64,000 bases of DNA from Mesorhizobium sp. (GCA_019635735.1 JAHBYX010000002.1:372001-436000), one strand, 5' to 3'; shown: positions 55,358 to 64,000, counted from the stretch's first letter. Notes: generated by a model not told the origin, from the sequence alone. Program-made: numbers and translations.

Positions 55358-56392
55358 TCAGGCGGCCTTGGCCCGCGGCTTCAACAGGCCGCGCTCGATC
55401 ATCAGTTCGGCGATCTGCACCGCGTTGAGCGCGGCGCCCTTGCGCAGGTTGTCCGAGACGACCCAGATGTTGAGGCCGTTTTCCACCGTCGAATCCTCGC
55501 GGATGCGGGAGATGTAGGTCGCGTCCTCGCCGGCGCTCTCGATCGGCGTGATGTAGCCGCCGTTCTCGCGCTTGTCGATGACGACGCAGCCCGGCGCCTC
55601 GCGCAGCAGGTCGCGCGCCTCGTCGGCGCTGATCGGCTTCTCGAACTCGATGTTGATCGCCTCTGAATGGCCGATGAACACCGGCACGCGCACGCAGGTC
55701 GCCGTCACCTTGATCTTCGGGTCGAGCATCTTCTTGGTCTCGGCGACCATCTTCCACTCTTCCTTGGTCGAGCCGTCGTCGAGGAAGACGTCGATGTGGG
55801 GGATGACGTTGAAGGCGATGCGCTTGGTGAACTTCTTCGCCTCGACCGGATCGGCGACGAACACGGCGCGGGTCTGCGTGAACAGCTCGTCCATGCCTTC
55901 CTTGCCTGCGCCCGACACCGACTGGTAGGTCGCCACCACGATGCGCTTGATCGTCGCCGCGTCATGCAGCGGCTTCAGGGCCACCAGCATCTGCGCCGTC
56001 GAGCAGTTCGGATTGGCGATGATGTTCTTGCGCGAATAGAGCGAGATCGCGTCCGGATTCACCTCCGGCACGATCAGCGGCACGTCCTGGTCGTAGCGCC
56101 AGGCCGAGGAATTGTCGATGACGACGCAGCCCTGCTTGCCGATCCTGGGCGACCACTCCTTCGACACCGATCCGCCGGCCGACATCAGGCAGAGGTCGGT
56201 GTCGGAGAAGTCGTAATTGTCGAGCGCCTTCACCTTCAGGGTCCTGTCGCCGTAGGACACGTCCGTGCCCTGGCTGCGCCGCGAGGCGAGCGCCACCACC
56301 TCGTCGGCCGGGAAGCCGCGTTCTTCCAGTATGTTCAGCATTTCGCGGCCCACATTTCCCGTGGCGCCGACGATCGCAACCTTGAAACCCAT
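55358..56392 (-). CDS. asd: Aspartate-semialdehyde dehydrogenase
   Basis: Lysine, threonine and methionine branch. 344 residues. VGATGNVG near the N-terminus; catalytic C130 in NPNCSTAQM; SVSGAGKEGMDEL follows. Start MGFKVAIVG is the family start. Ends near repeats. Confidence 0.96.
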   Translation of the reverse strand: MGFKVAIVGATGNVGREMLNILEERGFPADEVVALASRRSQGTDVSYGDRTLKVKALDNYDFSDTDLCLMSAGGSVSKEWSPRIGKQGCVVIDNSSAWRYDQDVPLIVPEVNPDAISLYSRKNIIANPNCSTAQMLVALKPLHDAATIKRIVVATYQSVSGAGKEGMDELFTQTRAVFVADPVEAKKFTKRIAFNVIPHIDVFLDDGSTKEEWKMVAETKKMLDPKIKVTATCVRVPVFIGHSEAINIEFEKPISADEARDLLREAPGCVVIDKRENGGYITPIESAGEDATYISRIREDSTVENGLNIWVVSDNLRKGAALNAVQIAELMIERGLLKPRAKAA

Positions 56393-56493
56393 CGAAATCT
56401 CCTGTCCCCCTCCGCTCGTTTTGGGAAAACCCGCCGGCTTCGCGGGGTCCACCCCGGGCCGGACCCGGGGAGGGGCGAGCAGGCCAAGGGGCG

Positions 56494-56616
56494 TCAGACC
56501 GTTTTGGCGGTCGCCGTTTTGGCCGTGGTTTTGGTGGAACGGGACATGCGAGCGCCATCGCCGGCCGAAAGACCGGTGAAGCCGCTGGTCAGAAAGGCCA
56601 TAAGCAGGCCGCGCAT
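56494..56616 (-). CDS. Possible 40-residue miniprotein
   Basis: MRGLLMAFLTSGFTGLSAGD, then a Ser/Thr/Lys-rich tail ending in TAKTV. GGAG six bases before the ATG on the minus strand supports translation. Lies between asd and the PAP2 gene. No family recognised. Confidence 0.3.
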   Translation of the reverse strand: MRGLLMAFLTSGFTGLSAGDGARMSRSTKTTAKTATAKTV

Positions 56617-56663
56617 GGGAAACTCCGTTTCGCGGCGGCTAATGACGGAGTTCGGGCAAAGAG

Positions 56664-57509
56664 TCAATCTGTCAGCGCCGGCGCCGCGGCGCGGCCGCTC
56701 GCGATGCGGGAACGGCCGGGATATCGCGCCCGCACCCGCGACCATTGTGCACGTATGCCGGCAGGCAGGATGTGGAACGTCCGTTTCGGCCTGGGCAACA
56801 TTCCCTGCGACGCGTCGAACAGCAGTCCGTGTCCCGCGCATACGATGGCCATTGCATAGGCGAACCAGGCTCCGATCATCAGCCCGGCAAAGACGTCGCT
56901 CATGAAATGCGAACCGACGAAGACGCGCGTCGTCGCCAGCCAGAGCGCCAGGATCAGCATCGGCACCCTCAGGCGCGGAAAGAGCAGGGCGATCCCCATC
57001 GCGGTCGCGCCGACCACGCTCGCATGACCTGAGGGAAAGGACGCGAAGCGGAAGTGGGTCGTCAGCGGATCGAAATGATAGGTGCCGAGTTCCAGGTAGA
57101 GGCTCGGCCTGGCCCGCCCGATCAGGGGTTTCAGCAGGTTCACCACCAGCCCGGAGAGCCCCACCGACAGGAACAGGTAGGCGCTCATCGCGGCCTGGTT
57201 CATCAACAGGATCTGTGTCCGCGGGCGCAGCCGCCGCCAGGCCACGAACGACGAGGCGATCAGCAGAAGCGCTGTTGGAACGAGCACGGTCGCCGACTTC
57301 CCCAGGTCGGTCCAGGCGAGGGCCTGCTGGAAGAGAAGCGATTTCGCCGTGAGACGGTTCGCCGCGAAATAGGTATCGATCGAGACCAGGGCGAGCAGGA
57401 CGATGACGGCCGCGACCGCCAGGGGCCCCTTCCAGGCAATCCGCCCCATACGCCGTCTGCACCTGCGCCGATGGAGGAGGACGAACGTGCTGACGATGTT
57501 GTCCGGCAT
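56664..57509 (-). CDS. PAP2-family phosphatase
   Basis: 281 residues from the start chosen; longer and shorter starts are possible (57449 also fits). Six membrane helices with the three PAP2 blocks: KPLIGRARP, SFPSGHAS and SHFMSD (motif 3 as SHFMSDVFAG). Acts on lipid or polyprenyl phosphates in the inner membrane. No clear ribosome site, so the start is uncertain. Confidence 0.85.
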   Translation of the reverse strand: MPDNIVSTFVLLHRRRCRRRMGRIAWKGPLAVAAVIVLLALVSIDTYFAANRLTAKSLLFQQALAWTDLGKSATVLVPTALLLIASSFVAWRRLRPRTQILLMNQAAMSAYLFLSVGLSGLVVNLLKPLIGRARPSLYLELGTYHFDPLTTHFRFASFPSGHASVVGATAMGIALLFPRLRVPMLILALWLATTRVFVGSHFMSDVFAGLMIGAWFAYAMAIVCAGHGLLFDASQGMLPRPKRTFHILPAGIRAQWSRVRARYPGRSRIASGRAAAPALTD

Positions 57510-57876
57510 GCGGAAGCGGCTGTAGGCGCAGACCCCGAGAGCGGGGGCGCGAGGCCGCGGTGTGGCGGCGGCCGTGATTTCCCCTGTGGATGTCACGGAT
57601 CGCCCGCCGAAAGTAAACCCTTGCCCACGATGCCGGCTCCCTGTGTCAGGCGCATGACGACCGGAGCTGCAGGGCCGCAACGGAACACGTCAAGCCATCC
57701 GACCATCACGCTCGATGGAACCAGACCGCGGATCACGATGTCGTCGCTTGCACCGCCCCCCGGCGAAATGTGATTCCACCATAGGCAGCGTCTTCCGTTG
57801 AGGCAAGAAGGCCGCTGTGGGGAGACGGAAACACCCGATCGAGTTGCTACCAAAAAGACAGCGGCCTGCCGCATAT
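57510..57876. other. No gene seen
   Basis: About 370 bases without a supported ORF. It contains the likely leader of the PAP2 gene on the minus strand and no clear repeat. Confidence 0.4.
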
Positions 57877-57958
57877 CCTCCCCCGTTCACGGGAGGTCGG
57901 AAGGACGATCGAGACAAGCGGCTCGCTCCGAAGGGGCCGCCGAAAGCGGTGGAGGGGA
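57877..57958. repeat. Decayed CCTCCCC...GGGAGG repeat
   Basis: Begins CCTCCCCCGTTCACGGGAGG and ends CCGCCGAAAGCGGTGGAGGG, the two ends of the family at 20280 and 23525, but the middle has diverged. Confidence 0.7.
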
Positions 57959-58023
57959 CAGTCGCAGGACAGCGACGACCGCAGCACCATCTCCCTGAGC
58001 TCTCTTGGCCCAACCCCCGCGAC

Positions 58024-58141
58024 CGTCATACCGGGCGCCGGAGGCGACCCGGTATCCATTCTTCTCTCCGGTTACACGCAACAGGGCGCCCACCTGCGCA
58101 GGCCAATGGTTCCCGGCTGACCTCCGGTCGCCGGGATGACG
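58024..58141. repeat. CGTCATCCCGGGCGCCGGAG repeat, copy 2
   Basis: 118 bases. It shares GGGCGCCGGAGGCGA, TTCTTCTCTCCGGTTACACG and CCAATGGTTCCCGGCTG with copy 1, with a shorter middle. The homology to copy 1 continues into the gene start that follows. Confidence 0.88.
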
Positions 58142-58227
58142 TCGCGCTTTTTTCTTCGCCCGTAAGAAAACTTATCCACCTCCCCCTCAGCCCACGCGAC
58201 ACTGTCCCCGTGTGAACGGAGGCGGCA

Positions 58228-58486
58228 GTGGACTGGAACAGGATCGTAGAACGGAACCATCAGGCCCTAGACCAGGATGAGGTTGGATTGAATCGTTCTG
58301 CCGGAGGGAATTCGGGACAAGGTCGAGGTCTTCGGCGCGGGCCGTGCTGGCGGCGCGGCCAAGTCCTAAGACCGAAGGATTTGGCCCGAAGTCACCCGGC
58401 AGAACGATTCAATCCGACCTCATCTTGGTCTAATGCGCATCCTTGCCGCGCTCGTCGCCATGGCCGGTCTCGATCTCCGGGAGCAC
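58228..58486 (+). pseudogene. Disrupted paralogue of the 54189 gene
   Basis: A GTG with ACGGAGG six bases upstream opens MDWNRIVERNHQAL, parallel to DWDLVIERNVRLL of the 54189 gene. It is interrupted by the MITE at 58270-58430. Removing the element and one TA joins the frame to MRILAALVAMAGLDL, parallel to the membrane helix of the intact copy. After this, another repeat begins and the rest is missing. Confidence 0.6.
58270..58430. mobile_element. 161-bp MITE with 35-bp terminal inverted repeats
   Basis: Termini 58270-58304 and 58396-58430 match at 33 of 35 positions (GACCAGGATGAGGTTGG at one end; the other reads GACCAAGATGAGGTCGG in reverse). TA flanks both ends (58268-58269, 58431-58432), the target duplication of IS630/Tc1-type elements. 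No transposase ORF, so non-autonomous. Confidence 0.85.
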
Positions 58487-58565
58487 TTTACTTTCTTTCC
58501 GCAGCAAGACGGTGTGGTTGACGGGTTCGCGCGGGCGGAAAAAGGTAAACTGTCCCCGGCACTTA
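58487..58565. repeat. TTTACTTTC...GGTAAACTG palindromic repeat
   Basis: Outer arms TTTACTTTCTTTCCGC and GCGGAAAAAGGTAAA pair imperfectly; it ends CTGTCCCCGGCACTTA. A fragment lies at 55219-55247. Confidence 0.75.
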
Positions 58566-58590
58566 CCTGTCCGACGCGTCTCAGGACCAT

Positions 58591-58698
58591 CGTCATCCTC
58601 GGCCTTGTGCCGAGGAGCTGCCGTCGTCGGATCGTCAGTCTCGCCGTCGCGCGAAGCCGCAGACGTGCGAAGATCCCCGGCTCAGGGCCGAGGATGAC
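58591..58698. repeat. Palindromic repeat, CGTCATCCTCGGCC variant
   Basis: 108 bases with perfect 14-bp inverted ends CGTCATCCTCGGCC / GGCCGAGGATGACG. Same family as 45856 and 55086. Confidence 0.85.
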
Positions 58699-58778
58699 GG
58701 CGGCGAGGGGTGGCGATCTCGCAAGAGCCGCTCGCCCCTGCTTGAACCTCGACTCCCGCTCACACGGCACTGAGGCCA

Positions 58779-58827
58779 TTCCCTACTGCCTACTGCCTAT
58801 TCCCCTACTCCCTTACTCCCCCATTCC
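58779..58827. repeat. Short tandem repeat of CCTACTG/CCTACTC units
   Basis: About 49 bases of TTCCCTACTGCCTACTG-type units. The last codons and stop of the alpha/beta hydrolase gene lie inside it. Confidence 0.7.
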
Positions 58828-59797
58828 GACTTCGCACAAACCCCGCCAGCGCCTCCACCACCCCCGGCGCCAGCGGCAGGGAAGGGTCGGCGTAGGTGGC
58901 CAAGTTGGCCCCGAAGTCGTCGGAAGGTGCCACCTTGAGCACATGGTTCGCATGCGGGATCAGGGCCAGCGCCGCGTCGGGCCTGGCGGCGGCGAGCAGG
59001 CGGGCGTCCTCCACCCCGATCTGCAGGTCTGCCTCGCCTTGCAGGATCAGCACCGGCACGGCGACGTCGGCGATCAGCTTCGCCGGGTCATGCGAGAAGA
59101 GATCGCGCAGGAAGCCCTGGACGGCGGGAGCGAAGAGCCCGGCGACAACCGGGGGGAACGAACCGGCATCGACGGAACCGCCGGCTTCGAGTGTCGCAAT
59201 GGCGTCGAGCATCTGCGGCAGATAGGGCGCATTGGCCGGATTGGCCCGCAACTGCGCGCGCAGCACGTCGCCCAGCTTCCGCCCGGGACCGGAAACGAGC
59301 AGCAGGCCGCAGATGCCGTCCGGCTTCTGTCCGGCCTCGAGCGCCACCAGTGCGCCCTCGCTGTGGCCGAGAATCCAGACACAGTCCACACCTGCCTTGT
59401 CGCGGATCGCCCGGACCCAACTGTGCACGTCTGCCGCGTAGTCCGCGATCGTCACTGCGTTGGGATCCGGGACCGCCGCAGCACTGCCGAACATGCCGCG
59501 CTTGTCGATCCGCACCGAAGCGACGCCGCGTTCGGCGAGCCCCTCGGCCAGCAGTCGGTAGGTCGAGGCCCTGACGCCGAACGGATTGTTGCCGTCGCGG
59601 TCGGTCGGGCCGGAGCCGGGAACGACGAGCACCACAGGCGCGCTTTCGCCGGTCGACAGGAACGTCCCCTTCAGCTCGCCTTGCGGGCCGGGGGCCGGGA
59701 TGTCGACGGGTTCGCCCATCGCAGGGCCGGCAGATAGTATCGACAGCACCAGGATTGCGCAGCCGACGCGTGCAATAATGCCGGCCAGCCGCGACAT
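58805..59797 (-). CDS. Secreted alpha/beta hydrolase
   Basis: 330 residues with a signal peptide (IIARVGCAILVLSILSAGPAMG). Nucleophile elbow GHSEGA, oxyanion-region VVPGSGPTDRDGNN, and HANH near the C-terminus as the catalytic His. Peptidase/esterase type; substrate unknown. Two bases after leuB. The final residues (NGGVRE) are encoded by a tandem repeat. Confidence 0.88.
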   Translation of the reverse strand: MSRLAGIIARVGCAILVLSILSAGPAMGEPVDIPAPGPQGELKGTFLSTGESAPVVLVVPGSGPTDRDGNNPFGVRASTYRLLAEGLAERGVASVRIDKRGMFGSAAAVPDPNAVTIADYAADVHSWVRAIRDKAGVDCVWILGHSEGALVALEAGQKPDGICGLLLVSGPGRKLGDVLRAQLRANPANAPYLPQMLDAIATLEAGGSVDAGSFPPVVAGLFAPAVQGFLRDLFSHDPAKLIADVAVPVLILQGEADLQIGVEDARLLAAARPDAALALIPHANHVLKVAPSDDFGANLATYADPSLPLAPGVVEALAGFVRSRNGGVRE

Positions 59798-59799
59798 GG

Positions 59800-60909
59800 T
59801 CAGGCCAGTGCCCGGAACGTCTCGATGATCGCGTCGCCCATCTCGCTCGTGTTCACCTGCTTCATGCCCGTGGACATGATGTCGCCGGTGCGCAGGCCGC
59901 TGTCGAGCACATCGGCGATCGCCTTCTCCAGCCGGTCGGCCTCGGCCACCATGTTGAACGAGTAGCGCAGGCACATGGCGAAGGAGGCGATCATCGCGAT
60001 CGGGTTGGCGATGCCCTTGCCGGCGATGTCGGGTGCGGAGCCGTGCACCGGCTCGTAGAGCGCCTTGCGGCTGCCGGTCTTGGCGTCCGGCGCGCCGAGC
60101 GAGGCCGAGGGCAGCATGCCGAGCGAGCCGGTCAGCATCGCCGCAACGTCCGAAAGCATGTCGCCGAACAGGTTGTCGGTGACGATCACGTCGAACTGCT
60201 TCGGCCAGCGGACGAGCTGCATGCCGCCGGCGTCGGCCAGCATGTGGCTCAGTTCGACGTCCGGATACTTCGCCTTGTGCGTCTGGGCGACGACCTCTTT
60301 CCACAGCACGCCCGACTTCATCACATTGTGCTTTTCCATCGAGCACACCTTGTTCTTGCGGGTGCGCGCCAGCTCGAATGCGACGCCCGCGATGCGCTCG
60401 ATCTCGAACGTGTCGTAGACCTGCGTGTCGATGCCCCGCTTCTGGCCGTTGCCGAGATCGATGATCTCCTTCGGCTCGCCGAAATAGACGCCGCCGGTGA
60501 GCTCGCGCACGATCAGGATGTCGAGGCCCTCGACGACTTCCGGCTTGAGCGAGGACGAGGCGGCAAGTGCGGGATAGCAGATCGCCGGGCGCAGGTTGGC
60601 GAAGAGCTGCATGTCCTTGCGCAGCCGCAGCAGCCCGGCTTCCGGCCGCACTTCGTAGGGCACGCCGTCCCACTTCGGCCCGCCGACCGCACCGAACAGC
60701 ACCGCGTCCGCAGCCATCGCCTTGGCCATATCGGCTTCCGAGATCGCCTTGCCGTGCGCGTCGTAGGCGCAGCCGCCGACCAGGCCTTCCTCAGTCTCGA
60801 AGCCGGCGCCCATTTCCGCGTTCATCATGGCGATCAGCTTCTTCACCTCCGCCATCGCCTCGGGGCCGATGCCGTCGCCGGCGAGGAGGAGGAGCTTGCG
60901 GGATGCCAT
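59800..60909 (-). CDS. leuB: 3-isopropylmalate dehydrogenase
   Basis: 369 residues. Leucine synthesis, NAD-dependent oxidative decarboxylation. [19 protein letters not shown] is the family start; [14 protein letters not shown] and [10 protein letters not shown] bind substrate and metal. leuD lies about 1.2 kb upstream, separated by two other genes. Confidence 0.97.
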   Translation of the reverse strand: MASRKLLLLAGDGIGPEAMAEVKKLIAMMNAEMGAGFETEEGLVGGCAYDAHGKAISEADMAKAMAADAVLFGAVGGPKWDGVPYEVRPEAGLLRLRKDMQLFANLRPAICYPALAASSSLKPEVVEGLDILIVRELTGGVYFGEPKEIIDLGNGQKRGIDTQVYDTFEIERIAGVAFELARTRKNKVCSMEKHNVMKSGVLWKEVVAQTHKAKYPDVELSHMLADAGGMQLVRWPKQFDVIVTDNLFGDMLSDVAAMLTGSLGMLPSASLGAPDAKTGSRKALYEPVHGSAPDIAGKGIANPIAMIASFAMCLRYSFNMVAEADRLEKAIADVLDSGLRTGDIMSTGMKQVNTSEMGDAIIETFRALA

Positions 60910-61023
60910 GGTCGCGCCTTTCGTACGGGAAATCTCGGGCGCGTTGCTAGACGCGGCAGCGGCGCGATGCAAGCCGGAATCACGCCCGGTCGCGTTGGAG
61001 CGGACAGGGCGCGCAGCGCTCAG

Positions 61024-61845
61024 TCAGCGCCGGAGCGCACCGGTCATCGCGTCGCGTACGTCTTCCGGCCACTTGGCCGCAGGCGGCCAGGCATTCGGCG
61101 TATCGCCCTCGGTCTGCTGGGCGAAGTAGAGTTTGCGCCCGCGCTTGTCGATCGCCATGAAGCTGTTGCCGCCGCCGCAAGCGTGCGGGATGCAGCCATC
61201 CGACCAGATCACGCCGGACTTCAGCGTTTCGGGAGCGCCGCCGACGACGAGACCGGTCGCGACCGATTCGAGATCGCCTCCGAGCAGCTTCTCCGCGGCG
61301 GCATAGACCGCTTCGTTTCGGAACGTGTCGAGCATGTGCTCGACCGCCGTCGGATCGAGGTCGGACCAGCCGGTATCGGCCTGCGGCTTGTAGGTCAGGA
61401 GGCCGGCAAGTCCGTAGCGCTCCGTCGGCGACCAGGTGACGACGTCGGCGCTGGCGCCGGGCAGGAGATAGGGGACGAAGTAGATCTGGCTCGGCGTCAC
61501 CGCCGGAGAGGGCGCACCGCAATCCTCTCCGACATAGTCGCTGTCGATTTCGCTGCCGTTCTTCCATACGATCAGGGTGCCCGGAGGACAGGCATTGCCG
61601 CCGTCGCCGACGGAGATCAGCGCCACCTTGGAACCGCCGACCTCGACCTCCCGGTCGAAGGAGACGAAGTAGTTCGAGGCGAGCAGCTGCCCGTCGAAGG
61701 CGATCTCCTTTTCACCCGTATCCGTCTCGGTGATGGTGATCGTGCCGCCCTCGAAGGAATGTTTCTCCGGTTCCGCCGTCTGCGCGAATGCCGGAATGCC
61801 GCTCACGGCAAGGGCGAGTGCGGCAAGAATGAGGGGTCTGTGCAT
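61024..61845 (-). CDS. Putative secreted protein
   Basis: 273 residues with a signal peptide (LILAALALAVSGIPAFA). Four Cys in the mature part (NACPPG, GEDCGAP, GCIPHACGGG) suggest disulfides. No family recognised. Sits between leuD-DUF2798 and leuB on the same strand. Confidence 0.75.
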   Translation of the reverse strand: MHRPLILAALALAVSGIPAFAQTAEPEKHSFEGGTITITETDTGEKEIAFDGQLLASNYFVSFDREVEVGGSKVALISVGDGGNACPPGTLIVWKNGSEIDSDYVGEDCGAPSPAVTPSQIYFVPYLLPGASADVVTWSPTERYGLAGLLTYKPQADTGWSDLDPTAVEHMLDTFRNEAVYAAAEKLLGGDLESVATGLVVGGAPETLKSGVIWSDGCIPHACGGGNSFMAIDKRGRKLYFAQQTEGDTPNAWPPAAKWPEDVRDAMTGALRR

Positions 61846-61902
61846 TTTCTGGTCTCCGGTCCGGACCAGACTGCCATGCGGCGAAAACGATGTCAGCCCG
61901 GT

Positions 61903-62139
61903 TCAGGCCGGCCTGACGATCCTGGCCAGGATACGCCGCACGAAGGGCGCGACGACAAGGACGCTCGGAAAAGCGATCGCCCAGGACGGCAGCCAGGCCG
62001 ACAGCCACAGGAGCGGAAAACCGGCATTGAGGCCGGCCGCGAGCGCCGTCGAGACTCCGGAGACGAGGAATGACATCATGCCGGAGAGGAGCAGCCCGAA
62101 CGCATAGGGTTCGAGCCACTTGGGCAGAAAAGGTGTCAT
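61903..62139 (-). CDS. DUF2798 small membrane protein
   Basis: 78 residues, two membrane helices. LLLSGMMSFLVSGVSTALAAG and SWAIAFPSVLVVAPFVRRI match DUF2798. Function unknown. GGA-type ribosome site (AATCCTCC in reverse) precedes the ATG. Starts 8 bases after the leuD stop. Confidence 0.85.
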   Translation of the reverse strand: MTPFLPKWLEPYAFGLLLSGMMSFLVSGVSTALAAGLNAGFPLLWLSAWLPSWAIAFPSVLVVAPFVRRILARIVRPA

Positions 62140-62147
62140 TGGAGGAT

Positions 62148-62753
62148 TCAGGCCCAGGGACGCGACGTGGCGTTCGTCTTCTCGAAGCTGTCGATGGCCG
62201 CGGCCTTCTCGAGTGTCAGGCCGATGTCGTCCAGGCCGTTCAGCAGGCAGTGGCGCTTGAAGGCGTCGAGGTCGAACTTGATCATGCCGCCGTCCGGCCC
62301 GCGGATCTCCTTCGCCTCGAGATCGACCGTCAGCGTCGCGTTGGAGCCGCGCGAGGCGTCGTCCAGCAGCTTTTCCAGGTCCTCGGGGCTGACCGTGATC
62401 GGCAGGATGCCGTTCTTGAAGCAGTTGTTGTAGAAGATGTCGGCGAACGAGGTGGAGATCACGCAGCGGATGCCGAAATCGAGCAGCGCCCAGGGCGCGT
62501 GCTCGCGCGACGAGCCGCAGCCGAAATTGTCGCCCGCGACCAGGATCTGCGCCTTGCGGTAGGCCGGCTTGTTCAGCACGAAGTCGGGATTCTCCGAGCC
62601 GTCCTCGTTGAACCGCATCTCGGCGAAAAGACCCTTGCCGAGCCCGGTGCGCTTGATCGTCTTCAGGTAATCCTTCGGAATGATCATGTCCGTGTCGATG
62701 TTGACGATCGGCAGCGGCGCGGCGACGCCAGTGAGCTTGGTGAACTTGTCCAT
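62148..62753 (-). CDS. leuD: 3-isopropylmalate dehydratase, small subunit
   Basis: 201 residues. Swivel domain of isopropylmalate isomerase. Blocks [17 protein letters not shown] and [17 protein letters not shown]. Its partner leuC is not in the window. Start MDKFTKL has GGA upstream. Confidence 0.96.
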   Translation of the reverse strand: MDKFTKLTGVAAPLPIVNIDTDMIIPKDYLKTIKRTGLGKGLFAEMRFNEDGSENPDFVLNKPAYRKAQILVAGDNFGCGSSREHAPWALLDFGIRCVISTSFADIFYNNCFKNGILPITVSPEDLEKLLDDASRGSNATLTVDLEAKEIRGPDGGMIKFDLDAFKRHCLLNGLDDIGLTLEKAAAIDSFEKTNATSRPWA

Positions 62754-62846
62754 GGGAAAGGTCCTTTCTTCGGGGTCGCCTTACACGGAATCCATCGTCT
62801 TTCAAAGGGCTTCGGAACATGGGCGGCTCATGCGCGTTCCCTGCGC

Positions 62847-63107
62847 ATGAGCCACAGCGAACCCAAGCGTTTCGCCACGCCGGTCGTCGTCCTCGTCGAG
62901 GGACGCGACGTCGTCGTGGAAAGCGTCGCCGAAGCGGCGGCCCTGCTGGCGGATGTGCGTTGGCCGGGTCCGCGGGACGACTTTCACGCCGAGGCCTTGG
63001 AGACCTGCCTCAAGGTGCTCGAAGGACACCGCTCGACCGAGGATGCTCGCGCACGGCTGGTCGACGCGGCATTGGCCGCCGGCATCTACGATGACGTCGT
63101 CAGATGA
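62847..63107 (+). CDS. DUF982 domain-containing protein, second copy
   Basis: 86 residues. TPVVVLVEGRDVVVESVAEAAALL and CLKVLEGHRSTEDARARLVDAAL follow the DUF982 pattern. It differs strongly from the copy at 52781. Divergent from leuD; the 3' end overlaps the oxidoreductase gene by 8 bases. Confidence 0.82.
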   Translation: MSHSEPKRFATPVVVLVEGRDVVVESVAEAAALLADVRWPGPRDDFHAEALETCLKVLEGHRSTEDARARLVDAALAAGIYDDVVR

Positions 63108-64000
63108 CGTTCAGCTCCCGGTACGGCCGCCCCGCCGCGATCCGCTCGTAGCCGAAGACCGAGCAGTCGATCGTCCGGTAGCCGCCGTGGACGACGAGCT
63201 CCGCCACTGCCCGGCCCACGGCCGGCGCCTGCTGCAGGCCGTGGCCCGAAAATCCGTTGGCGAAGATGAAGTTCGACACCTGCGGATGGCGGCCGATCAC
63301 CGCGTTCTGGTCGAGCGTGTTGTAGTCGTAGTGGCCGGCCCAGGCGCGCGTCGGCTTGATTGCCTCGAAGGCAGGGATGCGTCCGGCGAGAACCGGCCAG
63401 ATCGTTTCCTCGAACAGCCCCCATTCCGGCTCGAAATCCGCCGGATCGGCAGCGCGGTCGGTGTCGTAGGGCTCCGCTCCGCCGGTGATGTAGACCGAAC
63501 CTTCCGGCCGCACATAGACGCCGCTCGGGTCAACGATCAGCGGCATGTCCGCATAGCGTTCGCGCGCCTCGAAGACGAAGACCGAGCGCTTGCGCGGCTC
63601 GACCGGCAGCGCGAGACCGGCCATGGCAGCGACCTTGCCGCCATTGGGACCGGCCGCGTTGACGACCGTGCCGGCGGAGATCTGGGACCCGTCGTCCAGC
63701 ATCACCTTCGTCACCCTTTCGCCCTCGCGGACGATGCCCGTGACCGCCGCCTTGATGAAGCTGACATCGCGGCTCTTCAGCGCGCGCCGGAAGAGCTGGA
63801 GATAGGCATGCGCGTCGAACCATCCCTCGCCCGAGCGGCCGAAGGCGCCGGCGGCGATCCCTTCCACCGACAGCCAGGGGAAACGTGCCCGGAGCGCCGC
63901 GGCGTCTTCCAGCACGATGTCCGTGCCTTCGGCTGCCTGGGCGACGTGGTTCTGCCGCAGGATCGGAACGCCCTCGGGTCCTGCGAGGATCAGGTAGCCG
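63100..64000 (-). CDS. FAD-dependent oxidoreductase (DAO type), 5' end outside the window
   Basis: About 300 C-terminal residues visible; the N-terminus with the FAD glycine loop is beyond the right edge. Seen: VVNAAGPNGGKVAAMAG, a substrate domain with VRPEGSVYITGG, and FANGFSGHGLQQAPAVG, typical of D-amino-acid-oxidase-like glycine/sarcosine oxidases. An internal GTG at 63915 is not the true start. Substrate unknown. Confidence 0.85.
   Translation of the reverse strand, partial: GYLILAGPEGVPILRQNHVAQAAEGTDIVLEDAAALRARFPWLSVEGIAAGAFGRSGEGWFDAHAYLQLFRRALKSRDVSFIKAAVTGIVREGERVTKVMLDDGSQISAGTVVNAAGPNGGKVAAMAGLALPVEPRKRSVFVFEARERYADMPLIVDPSGVYVRPEGSVYITGGAEPYDTDRAADPADFEPEWGLFEETIWPVLAGRIPAFEAIKPTRAWAGHYDYNTLDQNAVIGRHPQVSNFIFANGFSGHGLQQAPAVGRAVAELVVHGGYRTIDCSVFGYERIAAGRPYRELNVI

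Overview
The window is a chromosomal segment of a GC-rich alphaproteobacterium, most likely Hyphomicrobiales (Rhizobiales) of the Mesorhizobium/Phyllobacteriaceae type. Evidence: an mdh-sucC-sucD-sucA-sucB-lpd cluster, an Omp19-type lipoprotein, an IalB-family protein, DUF2794, DUF982, DUF1236 and DUF2270 proteins, an Irr-like iron box, and many palindromic intergenic repeats of the sort found in rhizobia. No phage, plasmid, CRISPR, rRNA or tRNA genes were seen. The content is mostly core metabolism, with repeat-rich joints.

Layout. 0.4-11.9 kb (minus): a TCA-cycle block, mdh, sucC, secreted protein, sucD, repeat, sucA, sucB, DUF4160, DUF2442, secreted protein, SDR and lpd. 12.1-16.3 kb: acetyltransferase, ZapE ATPase, Omp19-like lipoprotein, VOC protein, metallo-beta-lactamase-fold hydrolase and a DUF1328 miniprotein. 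16.4-21.1 kb (plus): dapF, mtaB, ftsY and a septation protein A homologue. 21.3-24.2 kb (minus): cytochrome c maturation genes ccmA-B-C-D-G. 24.5-27.2 kb (plus): acnA, divergent from ccmA, with an iron-control-like box between them. 27.4-39.8 kb: DUF1223, DUF2794, acetyltransferase, BI-1 protein, a YbbA/YbbP-type ABC exporter, arylesterase, thpR, phhB, DUF1232, IalB, rlmN, two small membrane proteins and a LysE exporter. 40.0-43.4 kb (plus): a TRAP transporter with a small membrane ORF attached. 43.4-49.5 kb: secreted protein, argG, lytic transglycosylase, SH3/DUF1236 protein, zinc peptidase and DUF2270 protein. 49.8-52.6 kb (plus): ffh, GNAT, chorismate mutase and rpsP. 52.7-64 kb: DUF982, HAD hydrolase, a repeat-invaded gene, asd, PAP2 phosphatase, a repeat graveyard with a MITE, alpha/beta hydrolase, leuB, secreted protein, DUF2798, leuD, DUF982 and a truncated FAD oxidoreductase.

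How the genes work together. mdh, sucCD, sucAB-lpd and acnA cover a large part of the TCA cycle. ccm genes and acnA both serve iron-dependent proteins and share an intergenic region carrying a possible Irr site. ftsY and ffh are the two SRP GTPases. dapF, asd, leuB, leuD, argG and aroQ-type chorismate mutase serve amino-acid synthesis.

The most unusual part is 53.9-58.8 kb. Two related copies of one gene lie about 4 kb apart. One carries a palindromic repeat in frame; the other is split by a 161-bp MITE flanked by TA, and its remainder is lost in further repeats.
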